A stretch of 64,000 nucleotides of DNA from Anaerolineae bacterium (GCA_023384415.1 JAHDWJ010000015.1:62001-126000); one strand, 5' to 3'; positions 1 through 8,872 are shown, numbered from the stretch's first letter. Numbers and translations are program-made. The notes: generated from the sequence alone by a model not told the origin.

Positions 1-1
1 G

Positions 2-1198
2 CATTACGTCAAAGAAGTGCGCCTCTTTGGCCTGGCCGATTGGCTGTTAAGCGGCTTTTTAGGCATTGCCACTGCCTATCAACAGAGCCAACGGCAGCAG
101 GAACTACGGGAAATTAAGTGGCAGCTGCCCATCGAACTATTGGCTAAACTGGTGGCCGGTGGGGCCTTTATCTTCATTGCTCTGCAAGTTTTGGCTGGTC
201 AATTGAGCCTGGGGGATGTGACCCTGTATATGAGCGCGGTCAGCAGCGTCCAGGCCAATCTGGCCGGCATTATCTTTGCCCTGGCCGGCCTCAATGAAAA
301 CGTCCTCTTTTACCGCCAGTACATGCGCCTGATGGCCCTGCCTTCTGATATACCGTTCCCTGAATCAGCCCGGCCGCTGCCACCTTTAGGCCAGGGCATT
401 GAACTGCGGAACGTCTCCTTCCGCTATGCTGACTCTCGTCCCTGGGTCTTGCGTCACTTTAACCTGTTCATCCCCGCCGGGCACTGTGTGGCTTTGGTGG
501 GTTTGAACGGGGCCGGCAAAACAACCCTGGTCAAGCTGCTCACTCGCCTCTACGACGTAACTGAAGGAGAGATTTTGTGGGATGGCATTGACATTCGCTG
601 CTTTGAGCCGGAAGCGTTGCGGCAGCAGATGGGGGTCATTTTCCAGGACTTTGCCCGCTATAACCTGAGTGTGCGGGAGAATATCGGGGTTGGGGGTGTG
701 GCTCACCTGGACGATGAGGGGCGTATCATGCGGGCTGGCCGCCAGGCGGGGTTGGCAGATGTTATTCAGAAACTCCCTCGCGGCTATGACACCATCTTGA
801 GCCGCTGGCTGGTAGAAGAAGCGGATGCCGGGGCCGAGCTGTCTGGCGGGCAGTGGCAAAAGGTAGCCCTGGCACGGCTGTTTATGCGTAATGCCACCTT
901 TTACATTCTGGACGAACCGACGGCCGCCCTGGATGCCCAGGCGGAGCATGAGGTTTTTGAGCAGTTTGTGACCTTGACGGCCGGCCGTACCAGTTTGCTA
1001 ATTTCCCACCGTTTCAGCACCGTCAGCATGGCTGATGTGGTGGCGGTCATAGAGAAGGGCCAGGTCATAGAATATGGTTCACACCAGGCCTTGCTGGCGG
1101 CCGGGGGCAGTTATGCCCGCCTGTATATGTTGCAGGCGGCCCGGTATAGTCAAAATGAGAACACGTTGGCCACAGCAGAGGTACGTCATTCCCCCTGA
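2..1198 (+). CDS. ABC exporter, membrane-ATPase fusion (C-terminal part, cut by window start)
   Basis: The reading frame is open from base 2, so the gene begins upstream; an internal GTG at 17 is not a credible start. The visible part has the last membrane segments of an exporter half-transporter followed by a complete ATPase: Walker A (GLNGAGKTT), Q-loop (IFQDFARYN), signature (LSGGQWQKVALAR), Walker B with catalytic Glu (FYILDEPTAALD) and the switch His (LISHR). It would act as a homodimer in the inner membrane, exporting a peptide or lipid. It ends the unit upstream of two tandem peptide cassettes, and its N-terminal half is represented by the truncated copies at 6307 and 11995. No C39 peptidase domain is visible here. 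It is the only copy in the window with an intact ATPase, so it is the likely exporter for the cassette peptides (inference). Confidence 0.9.
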   Translation, partial: HYVKEVRLFGLADWLLSGFLGIATAYQQSQRQQELREIKWQLPIELLAKLVAGGAFIFIALQVLAGQLSLGDVTLYMSAVSSVQANLAGIIFALAGLNENVLFYRQYMRLMALPSDIPFPESARPLPPLGQGIELRNVSFRYADSRPWVLRHFNLFIPAGHCVALVGLNGAGKTTLVKLLTRLYDVTEGEILWDGIDIRCFEPEALRQQMGVIFQDFARYNLSVRENIGVGGVAHLDDEGRIMRAGRQAGLADVIQKLPRGYDTILSRWLVEEADAGAELSGGQWQKVALARLFMRNATFYILDEPTAALDAQAEHEVFEQFVTLTAGRTSLLISHRFSTVSMADVVAVIEKGQVIEYGSHQALLAAGGSYARLYMLQAARYSQNENTLATAEVRHSP

Positions 1199-1373
1199 AT
1201 TTTTGCCCCCGGCGCGTCTAATCCTATAGAGGTTTGAAGCGCAATGGGTGAGGTGGGCTGACCATCATCTATCAGGCCGCGTTGGCTGGGGCGGTGGTAG
1301 CATGGGTGGAACACACCGGCGCTGCCCTGCCAGCCACACCGCACGAAGCCGCCGCATAGGACTACGGTACTAT

Positions 1374-1403
1374 GGGCAAAAAAAAAAAACCTGGCTATAT
1401 AAT
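1374..1403 (+). promoter_or_regulatory. Candidate promoter of unit 1
   Basis: A perfect TATAAT lies at 1398-1403, directly after a run of A residues at about 1378-1389. There is no good -35 hexamer at 17 bp, so the A-tract may act as an UP-like element. The arrangement is kept in unit 2 (TATAAT at 7243-7248). The rest of 1199-1537 shows no gene; its small open frames lack ribosome-binding sites. Confidence 0.45.
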
Positions 1404-1537
1404 CAAGCCTCGTTTGGGATATAGGCAAAATCGCCGGCAACCACATCCATCTTTTCAGCAATCCAGCCCCCAAAACAGCAACCTTTCTTCCCAACCGGCA
1501 ACAGCGGCAACCACCCCGTTTGCCCCTGGAGCGTTTT

Positions 1538-2578
1538 ATGCTGCCATACTTACTGACCTTTAGCCGTGTGGCCCTGGGCCTGCTTTTTGCTTATGCTTTT
1601 CTGGCCAAGGTGCGGGACGTGGCCCAATTTGCGGCCGCGGTGGGTCGCTTTGAGCTGCTGCCCCGGCGCTGGGTCAAAACGGCGGCCTTGTTGTTTCTGG
1701 CTGGTGAGCTAGCCGTTATCCTGCTGCTGCTGACCGGTGGCTCCTGGCTGCCCCTGGCCTTTGCCCTGGCCGCTTTGCTCCTGCTTCTTTTCACCCTGGC
1801 CTTGCTCTCGGCGCTCCGGCGCAACATCCAGACCTCATGCAGCTGCTTTGGTACCAGCGACAAACCGCTTACCTACTATGACGTCTGGCGCAACGCCGGC
1901 TTTATTGCTTGCAGTCTGTTGGGCTGGTGGTTGGTACCGCAAGTGGCGGGAAGTCCCGCTGCCCAAAACTGGCTGGCGTTGGCCTGGCAGGGATTGGTAA
2001 CTGTAGGCGATGGCAACGGGCTGGTAATCCTTTTGACCATCAATGCCCTTCTCACCTGGTTCATTTTGCTGCCCACCGCTTTCTTTATGCTGCTGTTGGG
2101 CAAACGGTTCCGGCAATTGGACCAGGGGGATCCTAAAGAGTTCCTTCTGCAAGAAGCCGGTAGCCGGCGCGGCCAACCGGCGCCCCCGTTTGAGGCTCAA
2201 AATATAGATGGCGAAACCGTTACCCTGGACAGTTTCAAGGGCAGGGACGTGGCCTTTCTCTTTCTCTCGCCCAGCTGCAAGCCGTGTGTAGAGAAGATAC
2301 CGGCCTTGAACGACTACTGCCGCCAGGGAAGGGCCAACGGCATGGAGATGGTTATCGTCAACGTGGACCATCACATTACGCCGGAGACGTTTGCCCAACG
2401 ACACGAAGTGCAGTTGCCCATTCTCTGGGCGCCACAAATAAGCAACCCCTTCGCCCACGATTACGATGCCTACTCGGTACCCTCTTTTTGTCTGGTGGAT
2501 GCCGGGCAGAAAATACGGGCTGCCGGCCATCTGGATTCGCGCTACTGGCAAGAGCAACTGGCGCTGATGTGGTCGTGA
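1538..2578 (+). CDS. MauE/DoxX-like membrane protein fused to a TlpA-type thioredoxin (unit 1)
   Basis: 346 residues from ATG 1538; this start gives the usual MauE N-terminus with a membrane segment straight after MLPYLLTFSRVALGL. Roughly the first 200 residues form a multi-helix MauE/DoxX domain with a C-x-C pair followed by FG (SCSCFG). The last ~140 residues are a thioredoxin fold with the redox motif SCKPC. Such proteins pass electrons or disulfides across the membrane, as MauE does for the disulfide-rich methylamine dehydrogenase subunit. Next to a peptide with eight cysteines, the natural inference is disulfide formation or isomerisation in that peptide. Residues 1-78 and ~118-320 are almost identical to the unit 2 copy, while ~79-117 differ, a mosaic pattern. 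Confidence 0.85.
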   Translation: MLPYLLTFSRVALGLLFAYAFLAKVRDVAQFAAAVGRFELLPRRWVKTAALLFLAGELAVILLLLTGGSWLPLAFALAALLLLLFTLALLSALRRNIQTSCSCFGTSDKPLTYYDVWRNAGFIACSLLGWWLVPQVAGSPAAQNWLALAWQGLVTVGDGNGLVILLTINALLTWFILLPTAFFMLLLGKRFRQLDQGDPKEFLLQEAGSRRGQPAPPFEAQNIDGETVTLDSFKGRDVAFLFLSPSCKPCVEKIPALNDYCRQGRANGMEMVIVNVDHHITPETFAQRHEVQLPILWAPQISNPFAHDYDAYSVPSFCLVDAGQKIRAAGHLDSRYWQEQLALMWS

Positions 2579-2804
2579 ACGAATTTTATGGTCATCATCC
2601 ATTTCATTCCTTTGTCTTTATCTGGCCGCGGCTCGATGAATGATGTTATTGAGGTAAGGTGGGAATAAGACGGTACGCTTGTCTCACAAAGGAGGCGGCA
2701 GTATAGATTGGAACGAACTGTGAAAGTATTGTTTAGGGATGGTTGTTTACGTATGGATGGGAGTAAAGTGCTATCTTTCTCCCATGAGATAAAGGAGTTA
2801 GATC

Positions 2805-3017
2805 ATGGTGAAGTTACGTTCGATGATCGAAGATGTGGCAGAAAAGCTATTCGGCCGATTCTTACCCCAGATTGAGGCTCAAGCTAGCTGCTCTGGGTGG
2901 GAACCAGATGGGTGTTGCCCTGTTGATAAGTGGCAATTCAAACAATACTGCTTTCCTCATCCCCCTGGTTGCCCAGGTGGTTGGTGCTATAGTTGTACGG
3001 GTGTCTGTCCCGCCTGA
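2805..3017 (+). CDS. Cys-rich precursor peptide, unit 1 (70 aa)
   Basis: ATG 2805 is preceded by AAGGAG at 2792-2797. The N-terminal 27 residues are a charged amphipathic leader containing EDVAEKLFGRFLP and ending in Ala-Gln-Ala, an AXA site of the kind S26 signal peptidases cut. The remaining 43 residues hold eight cysteines spaced C-x7-CC-x10-C-x6-C-x4-C-x2-C-x3-C and are rich in Pro, Gly and Trp. The unit 2 homologue keeps leader and cysteine pattern while other core residues vary, the usual picture for a secreted peptide precursor. Two hairpins follow the stop. No family is recognised; a bacteriocin or signal peptide with up to four disulfides is an inference. Confidence 0.75.
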   Translation: MVKLRSMIEDVAEKLFGRFLPQIEAQASCSGWEPDGCCPVDKWQFKQYCFPHPPGCPGGWCYSCTGVCPA

Positions 3018-3027
3018 TACCTTGTGG

Positions 3028-3058
3028 CAAGTGGTCTGAGGTTGACTCAGGCCACTTG
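3028..3058 (+). terminator. Hairpin just after the peptide gene (unit 1)
   Basis: A 13-bp stem (3028-3040 with 3046-3058, one G-U pair, 5-nt loop) starts 10 nt after the peptide stop. There is no long T run, so it may be a weak terminator or an mRNA-stabilising element. A shorter version is at 8796-8814. Confidence 0.6.
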
Positions 3059-3065
3059 CTTCATT

Positions 3066-3110
3066 GCTGAACACCCTCCTGCCGGAGATTGCACCAGGAG
3101 GGTGTTCAGC
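3066..3110 (+). terminator. Second intercistronic hairpin (unit 1)
   Basis: A perfect 16-bp stem (GCTGAACACCCTCCTG at 3066-3081 with its complement at 3095-3110, 13-nt loop) lies between the peptide and solute-binding genes. No U-tract follows. It probably limits read-through, giving more peptide than downstream mRNA (inference). Confidence 0.65.
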
Positions 3111-3149
3111 CGGTAGTAAATTGGTCTGCGCTCTGAAGAGGCTTGTTTT

Positions 3150-5705
3150 ATGTTCTCCAAACGTATCTCAATTACCTTATTACTTTGCCTGCTATTTCTG
3201 ACAGCGTGTAAACGGTCCGGTGCAGATGATAGCCTCTTGCAAGTCACTGTCCCACCTGTCACCATGACCTTCACTCCTATTACTCTGGCTGTCGCCGACA
3301 CCAACTTGGCCGGCTACCGGCCCCTTATTGAGCAGTTTGAGGCCCAACACAGTCACATCCACGTCAACTTGGTGGCCGAATCAGGGATTGTCAGCAGTGA
3401 CGAGCCAGACCGGATTGTCGCCCTGGCTGCGGCTGCTGATGTGTTCGCTTATTCACTCACTATCCAAGAAAACCAACAATATCTACTTGACCTGCGTCCT
3501 TTGCTCAACGCCGACCCCGCCTTCGACACCAATGACTTTCTACCCGGCCTGCTGGACGGCAGCGACAGCTTGTGGAGCCTGCCTGTGGCCGCTAGCTATC
3601 CGCTGCTCTTTTTCGACAAAACCGCTTTCGATATGGCCGGCCTGGCTTATCCTGAACCGGGCTGGACGCTGGATGAGTTCCTGACCACCGCCCGAGCCTT
3701 GACCCGCTGGGAGGGAGATGAAGTAGGGCAATGGGGCTATGTTCCTTTCCAGGTACAGTTGCTGCTGGCCACCCAGTTGGCCACTCCCCTGGTTGTGGAT
3801 GGTGAGCCTCGTTTAACCGACCCTGACGTGGCCGCTTCCTTGCAATGGCTGGCCGATCTCTTTACTTTGCACCAGGTCTCCCCCTGGCTGGAAAACTACA
3901 AGCCTGTGGCTCTACAGGAAGCAAGCAGCGGTCCTGACCCCATCTCCCTGGTGCGGGAAGGGCAAGCAGCGATGTGGTCGGCCGACCATACAGTATGGCA
4001 GTTTGGCTTTGCAGACGAGAATATTGGCCTGACTACGATACCTCGCAGCCAGCAGGGATATGCGGCCGACGCCGTTCGTTATGGTTTTGCTATCAGCCGT
4101 GGTACAGCCCAACCGCAGGCCGCCTGGACATTGCTGACCTTTCTCAGCCAACAGCCGCCGGTGGATAGCGTCATTGACTTGTTGGTACCGGCCCGGCGTT
4201 CGGTAGCTACGGCTGACAGCTATTGGGAGAGCGTACCGGCCGTGATGGTTGATGCATTGCAATATGCGGCTAACAACAACACGGTGTCCCGTTTTACACC
4301 GACTTTAGTTGATACGATGCGGGGGGTGTTAACGGCCGTTGTCACCGCCAACCAATCAGTCTCAGACACCCTGGCTCAGGCTCAGGCAGTCACTACTGGT
4401 CAAGCAACGAGCATTGAAAGCGAAGCAACCGCTCCGGTAATTGTTGTTACACAACCAACTGAAACAGCAGCCATTCAAATCCTCTTTTCTACTGGCCTTG
4501 CCGAGATACACCAGCGGTTAGCCAGGGAGTTCAATGAAGGCCATACAGACTTCCAGGTAACGGTGCGGCATATCGATCCAGCCAATAATTTCCACTCAGA
4601 AATTGCCAGCGCCGACTGCTTCCTCGCTTCTGCACACCAGCACCAAGGTATTTTGCCACATATACGACCACTTAATGCTTTGTTCGATCTGGATGCCGAA
4701 CTCAGTCCTAATGATTTTTACCCCACAGCCATATCGGCGCTAACGCTTGAAGGAAAACTACTGGGGATGCCGGCTCATTTCCATGTACCGCTTCTAGCCT
4801 ATAATCGTGATCTGTTTGCCGCTGCCGGTATTGCTGAACCGTCGCCCGACTGGACACTGGCTGAATTCCTGGAAATAGCACAGGCGTTGACCGACCCAGC
4901 TGTGGAGCAATATGGCTTTATTGATCCCACCCAGCACAGTTCGCTTGATAATGGCCTGGCCCAGTTTGGTGTGTCTCCTATTACTGCCAGCGATGGTGTG
5001 ATCACCGTTGACTTTGCCGCTATGAGCCCAGTAGTGCGCTGGTATGCAGACCTGGTACACCTATATGGTGTTCACCCTGCCTTGCCAGGCGACATGATTC
5101 CCTGGCGAGATTATTTTGACCGTGACGATATTTTCGTTCAACTGGTTCGAAGTGGACGGGTAGCTATGTGGCCCAATGACGACAGAATTACCGGTATTGA
5201 GATGGGCTGGGTCCCTTTCCCACGGGGGCCAAGCGGCTATAGCTTTAGCCTAGTAGATAGATTGGATGCCTACTTTATTGCCGCCAACACGCAACATACC
5301 CAGTTTTGTTGGCAATGGCTGAAGTTCTTAGTTTCCCAGCCTGCCGCTGTCGCTACTGGCAGTTTGCCAGCCCATATAGCCACGACTGAATCGGCTGCAT
5401 TTGCCAACCATGTTGGCGCAGAGCGAGCGGCCCTTTTATTGACTGCGGTAACAGGAGCCAGTGATCAACAAACGTTATTGGGATATTACGAGCCGTGGCT
5501 GAATCCAGCGGTAGTTTGGTTGAATGCTGTTACAGCACAAGCGGCTAGAGAGGAAGTAGATATAGATAATGCACTAGCTGAGGCTGCTGATATGTTTACA
5601 CGTTACCGTGCGTGCGTCATTGAGCGACAGGCATTTGATGACTCTGCCAGATGGCAGGCATGTGCCCTTGAAGTAGATTCTGGTTTGCAGCGTCGTTATC
5701 GTTAA
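3150..5705 (+). CDS. Lipoprotein of two fused solute-binding domains (unit 1)
   Basis: 851 residues. The N-terminus is a lipoprotein signal with lipobox LTAC (Cys20). Two extracellular solute-binding (SBP_bac_1-like) domains follow: residues ~40-420 and ~440-851, joined by a Thr/Ser-rich linker. Each half shows the family landmarks (LDLRPLLNADP and DLDAELSPNDF; EPGWTLDEFL and SPDWTLAEFL; VREGQAAMWS and VRSGRVAMWP). The usual importer permeases are absent; the neighbours are a peptide, a protease and an exporter. It may bind the peptide at the cell surface, for immunity or maturation, rather than feed a sugar importer (inference). ATG 3150 follows GAAGAGG. The first 25 codons are nearly identical to unit 2; the second half is diverged. 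Confidence 0.85.
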   Translation: MFSKRISITLLLCLLFLTACKRSGADDSLLQVTVPPVTMTFTPITLAVADTNLAGYRPLIEQFEAQHSHIHVNLVAESGIVSSDEPDRIVALAAAADVFAYSLTIQENQQYLLDLRPLLNADPAFDTNDFLPGLLDGSDSLWSLPVAASYPLLFFDKTAFDMAGLAYPEPGWTLDEFLTTARALTRWEGDEVGQWGYVPFQVQLLLATQLATPLVVDGEPRLTDPDVAASLQWLADLFTLHQVSPWLENYKPVALQEASSGPDPISLVREGQAAMWSADHTVWQFGFADENIGLTTIPRSQQGYAADAVRYGFAISRGTAQPQAAWTLLTFLSQQPPVDSVIDLLVPARRSVATADSYWESVPAVMVDALQYAANNNTVSRFTPTLVDTMRGVLTAVVTANQSVSDTLAQAQAVTTGQATSIESEATAPVIVVTQPTETAAIQILFSTGLAEIHQRLAREFNEGHTDFQVTVRHIDPANNFHSEIASADCFLASAHQHQGILPHIRPLNALFDLDAELSPNDFYPTAISALTLEGKLLGMPAHFHVPLLAYNRDLFAAAGIAEPSPDWTLAEFLEIAQALTDPAVEQYGFIDPTQHSSLDNGLAQFGVSPITASDGVITVDFAAMSPVVRWYADLVHLYGVHPALPGDMIPWRDYFDRDDIFVQLVRSGRVAMWPNDDRITGIEMGWVPFPRGPSGYSFSLVDRLDAYFIAANTQHTQFCWQWLKFLVSQPAAVATGSLPAHIATTESAAFANHVGAERAALLLTAVTGASDQQTLLGYYEPWLNPAVVWLNAVTAQAAREEVDIDNALAEAADMFTRYRACVIERQAFDDSARWQACALEVDSGLQRRYR

Positions 5706-5815
5706 GAGACCAAACACCTTGTTAACCTTTGTGCTAGAAATGACAAAGTTACTGTTTGGCGAAAGGAGCTAGCTCAGTCGAGATTCTAAAGTTAGAATAG
5801 CATTACTGAGGCTAG

Positions 5816-6310
5816 GTGATCATTGTTAGAGAAATGCTGGCAATTGTCTTGATTAACGGCAGTAGTATGGCGCCCACCTTACAAAGCGGTGAGCGAGTTC
5901 TGGCCTGGACACCCTTCTCGAAATGGTTTTTCAGGCGGGGAAACATTGTCACCCTGCGCCATTTTCCCATCCGCCTGACAGACAAACAGCGATCCCAACC
6001 CCGTTATCGGGCAGCGGTGGCCGTCATTGAACGTGATCCGCCAGAGATACTTATCAAACGGCTGGTGGGTTTGCCGGGGGACACCGTTCGTGTTTCACTT
6101 GCTCAGTTGTCATCCCATACACTGACCACCGTGGATCCCCAGGCCATACGACAGGGTGATAATCTCCTGTGGCATGCCCCTGCCGGCCACGTGTTTGTCC
6201 GGGGCGACGGCCAGGTGAGCAATGATTCCGTTGCCTGGGGACCCATTCCTTTTGCGAAACTAAACCAGATTGTCCTGTGCCGTTTCCCTTCCTTCCAGAG
6301 GATTTCATGA
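5816..6310 (+). CDS. S26 family signal-peptidase-like protease (unit 1)
   Basis: 164 residues from GTG 5816. The catalytic Ser is in NGSSMAPTLQSGERVL and the general-base Lys in LIKRLVGLPGDTV; the C-terminal box GDGQVSNDSVAWGPI is also present. This is a short LepB-type enzyme with one weakly hydrophobic N-terminal segment. It sits in a cassette with a peptide that has an AQA site before its first cysteine, so leader removal is the likely job (inference). The stop overlaps the ABC start (ATGA at 6307-6310). The gene appears base-for-base identical to 11504-11998, whereas flanking genes differ. A 110-nt gap precedes it here; in unit 2 the gap is 6 nt. Confidence 0.88.
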   Translation: MIIVREMLAIVLINGSSMAPTLQSGERVLAWTPFSKWFFRRGNIVTLRHFPIRLTDKQRSQPRYRAAVAVIERDPPEILIKRLVGLPGDTVRVSLAQLSSHTLTTVDPQAIRQGDNLLWHAPAGHVFVRGDGQVSNDSVAWGPIPFAKLNQIVLCRFPSFQRIS

Positions 6311-7033
6311 CCAACAGCCTGGTGCAAACCAAACGAAGCTGGCAAACCTTCTGGCGCGATGCCGGCAAAATGCTGCGCCTGGCCTGGACAGCCAGACCCC
6401 ACCTTTCCCTTGTCGCCATCCTGTTGTCTCTTATTCAAGCCCTGCTGCCGGTGGCCGCCGCCTGGCTGCTCAAGTTGCTGTTGGATGCCGTCGTCGTCTA
6501 TTTGGCAACCCCGGCTGCCCAGCTATTCCGTTATGTGAGCCTCTTTGCCGCTGGTTACGTCCTGGTCTTTTCCCTGCAAAAGCTGATAGGATCGTTGGAA
6601 CAATATGTCAAAGGGGAGCTGCAGCGAGCCATTGGCCTGCTGGTGCGGGGCAAGGTCTACCGCCAGACCCTCTCATTCGAGGGCATTGCCTACCTGGAAA
6701 ATCCCCAGTACCACGATCTGCAAACGGTCAGCAGCCAGAGCGTACAAAGCGCCCCTTTCATGATTGCCGACGCCCTCAGCGCCCTCGTCCGGGCCGTCTC
6801 GCTGCTGGTTTCGTTTTTAGGCCTGCTGCTCTGGCTCAGTCCGTTATTAACGGTGTTGGTGCTGCTCTCGGCCATCCCCCACCTGCTCATCCACCTGCGA
6901 TTCGGCATATGGTTCACATCCGGCCTTGCTGGCGGCTGGGGGCAGCTATGCCCGGCTGTATAGCTTGCAGGCGGCCCGGTATAGTCAAAATGAGAACACG
7001 TTAGCCACAGCAGAGGTACGTCATTCCCCCTGA
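6307..7033 (+). pseudogene. ABC exporter with internal deletion and frameshift (unit 1)
   Basis: ATG 6307 begins the membrane domain of the exporter: about 200 residues with several helices, matching the unit 2 copy. Around 6908 the sequence jumps to DNA homologous to the last ~125 bp of the intact gene (compare 1071-1198 with about 6906-7033). The join is out of frame, so the open frame stops at 6963 and the original stop is visible at 7031-7033. The whole ATPase is missing. A membrane stub might be made, but not a transporter. A repeat collapse in assembly is an alternative explanation. Confidence 0.85.
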
Positions 7034-7219
7034 ATTTTTGCCCCCTGCGCGCCTAATCCTATAGACATTTGAAGGGTGATGGGTGAGGTGGGCTGGCCAT
7101 CATCTATCAGGCAGCACTCCCTGGGGCGGTGGCAGCAGGGGTGGGCAAACGGCAAAACACACCGGCGCTGCCCTGTCAGCCACACCGCACGAAGCCGCGG
7201 CATAGGACTAGGGTACTAT

Positions 7220-7248
7220 GGGCAAAAAAAAAAAAACTGGCTATATAA
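7220..7248 (+). promoter_or_regulatory. Candidate promoter of unit 2
   Basis: TATAAT at 7243-7248 preceded by an A-tract at about 7224-7235, the same layout as at 1374-1403. The stretch 7034-7383 otherwise holds no gene I can support. Confidence 0.45.
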
Positions 7249-7383
7249 TCAAGCCTCGTTTGGGATATGGGCAAAATCGCCGGCAACCACATCCATCTTT
7301 TCAGCAATCCAGCCCCCAAAACAGCAACCTTTCTTCCCAACCGGCAACAGCGGCAACCACCCCGTTTGCCCCTGGAGCGTTTT

Positions 7384-8424
7384 ATGCTGCCATACTTACT
7401 GACCTTTAGCCGTGTGGCCCTGGGCCTGCTTTTTGCTTATGCTTTTCTGGCCAAGGTGCGGGACGTGGCCCAATTTGCGGCCGCGGTGGGTCGCTTTGAG
7501 CTGCTGCCCCGGCGCTGGGTCAAAACGGCGGCCTTGTTGTTTCTGGCTGGTGAGCTAGCCGTTATCCTGCTGCTGCTGACCGGTGGCTCCTGGCTGCCCC
7601 TGGCCTTTGCCCTGGCCAGCCTGCTGCTAACCCTCTTCACCCTGGCTCTCCTCTCCACGCTGCGGCGCGGCATTGAGACTTCGTGTAACTGCTTTGGGGC
7701 CAGCGAGAAGCCGCTGACCTATTATGACGTGGGCCGTAACGCCGGCTTTATTGCTTGCAGTCTGTTGGGCTGGTGGTTGGTACCGCAAGTGGCGGGAAGT
7801 CCCGCTGCCCAAAACTGGCTGGCGTTGGCCTGGCAGGGATTGGTAACTGTAGGCGATGGCAACGGGCTGGTAATCCTTTTGACCATCAATGCCCTTCTCA
7901 CCTGGTTCATTTTGCTGCCCACCGCTTTCTTTATGCTGCTGTTGGGCAAACGGTTCCGGCAATTGGACCAGGGGGATCCTAAAGAGTTCCTTCTGCAAGA
8001 AGCCGGTAGCCGGCGCGGCCAACCGGCGCCCCCGTTTGAGGCTCAAAATATAGATGGCGAAACCGTTACCCTGGACAGTTTCAAGGGCAGGGACGTGGCC
8101 TTTCTCTTTCTCTCGCCCAGCTGCAAGCCGTGTGTAGAGAAGATACCGGCCTTGAACGACTACTGCCGCCAGGGAAGGGCCAACGGCATGGAGATGGTTA
8201 TCGTCAACGTGGACCATCACATTACGCCGGAGACGTTTGCCCAACGACACGAAGTGCAGTTGCCCATTCTCTGGGCGCCACAAATAAGCAACCCCTTCGC
8301 CCACGATTACGATGCCTACTCGGTACCCTCTTTTTGCCTGGTGGATGCCGGGCAGAAAATACGGGCTGCCGGCCATCTGGATGCCCGTTACTGGCAGGAA
8401 CAACTGGCGCTGATGTGGTCGTGA
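7384..8424 (+). CDS. MauE/DoxX-like membrane protein fused to a TlpA-type thioredoxin (unit 2)
   Basis: 346 residues, the counterpart of 1538-2578. It keeps the membrane Cys pair (SCNCFG) and the thioredoxin motif SCKPC. Bases 7384 to about 7615 and about 7740 to 8370 are almost identical to unit 1. The ~120 bases between carry many changes, including silent ones, which fits gene conversion of the flanks rather than simple drift. The proposed role is redox folding of the eight-cysteine peptide encoded 160 bp downstream. Confidence 0.85.
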   Translation: MLPYLLTFSRVALGLLFAYAFLAKVRDVAQFAAAVGRFELLPRRWVKTAALLFLAGELAVILLLLTGGSWLPLAFALASLLLTLFTLALLSTLRRGIETSCNCFGASEKPLTYYDVGRNAGFIACSLLGWWLVPQVAGSPAAQNWLALAWQGLVTVGDGNGLVILLTINALLTWFILLPTAFFMLLLGKRFRQLDQGDPKEFLLQEAGSRRGQPAPPFEAQNIDGETVTLDSFKGRDVAFLFLSPSCKPCVEKIPALNDYCRQGRANGMEMVIVNVDHHITPETFAQRHEVQLPILWAPQISNPFAHDYDAYSVPSFCLVDAGQKIRAAGHLDARYWQEQLALMWS

Positions 8425-8584
8425 ACGAATTTTGTGAACATCATACCTATTTCATTCCTTTGTATTCATCTGACCACGGCTGGATGGATAATAGTTACTG
8501 GGATAAGGTGAGAGCAAGACGATGCGCTTGTCTCACAGAGGAGGTGGCAATATAGATTGGAACAAACTGCGGAAACTGTTGTTT

Positions 8585-8779
8585 ATGGAAGATGTGGCAG
8601 AAAGGTTATTCGGCCGATTCTTGCCAGAAATAAAAGCGCAAGCAAGCTGTACTGACTGGGAACCTATTGGCTGTTGTGGGCCAACTGGCGAACAATGGCA
8701 CTTTAGAAAAAGGTGCTGGCCCCCCGATCCTCAATGTGGCACTGAATGCTTCATGTGTACAGGCATCTGCGCTACCTGA
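8585..8779 (+). CDS. Cys-rich precursor peptide, unit 2 (about 64 aa)
   Basis: From ATG 8585 the product is 64 residues: leader EDVAERLFGRFLPEIKAQA, an AQA site, then a 44-residue core with eight cysteines (C-x7-CC-x12-C-x6-C-x3-C-x2-C-x3-C). The start is uncertain. ATG 8585 has no ribosome-binding site, while a strong GAGGAGG lies at 8539-8545, and similarity to the unit 1 leader (KLR) extends upstream of 8585 in frame. Compared with unit 1, about 90 bp carrying that unit's RBS and ATG are absent here. A CTG or TTG start between 8567 and 8579, or poor expression, is possible. Confidence 0.65.
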   Translation: MEDVAERLFGRFLPEIKAQASCTDWEPIGCCGPTGEQWHFRKRCWPPDPQCGTECFMCTGICAT

Positions 8780-8795
8780 TGTCTTTCAGCAGGCG

Positions 8796-8814
8796 GTCTG
8801 AGGTTTACTCAGAC
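8796..8814 (+). terminator. Short hairpin after the unit 2 peptide
   Basis: A 7-bp stem GTCTGAG/CTCAGAC with a 5-nt loop, corresponding in place and loop sequence to the longer hairpin at 3028-3058. Confidence 0.45.
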
Positions 8815-8827
8815 ACCTTGCTCCATT

Positions 8828-8872
8828 GCTGAACACCCTCCTGGTGCAATTTCCTACAGGAGGGAGTTCAGC
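8828..8872 (+). terminator. Second intercistronic hairpin (unit 2)
   Basis: 16-bp stem (8828-8843 with 8857-8872) with one mismatch. The 5' arm is identical to 3066-3081 while the loop has diverged, so the structure looks conserved between units. Confidence 0.6.

Larger units (their letters stand above)
1199..7033 (+). repeat. Tandem cassette unit 1 (peptide system)
   Basis: Unit 1 runs from just after the ABC stop to the relic ABC stop at 7031-7033. Unit 2 (7034-12456) repeats it in the same order: MauE/DoxX-thioredoxin, Cys-rich peptide, double solute-binding lipoprotein, S26 protease, truncated ABC. The same boundary sequence, ending with CCCCCTGAATTTTTGCCC, occurs at the end of all three ABC genes or relics (about 1189, 7024 and 12447). 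The two units are near-identical in patches and clearly diverged elsewhere. Confidence 0.9.

Noticed and set aside
386..949. 187-residue reverse-strand open frame
   Set aside because: It is antisense to the ABC ATPase, whose motifs are intact; no family features or RBS.
1835..2602. 255-residue reverse-strand frame, also at 7627-8403
   Set aside because: Antisense shadow of the MauE-thioredoxin gene; repeats only because the sense gene is duplicated.
6270..7004. 244-residue frame overlapping the S26 end and the ABC relic
   Set aside because: Proline/arginine-rich out-of-frame translation of GC-rich DNA; the real frame is at 6307.
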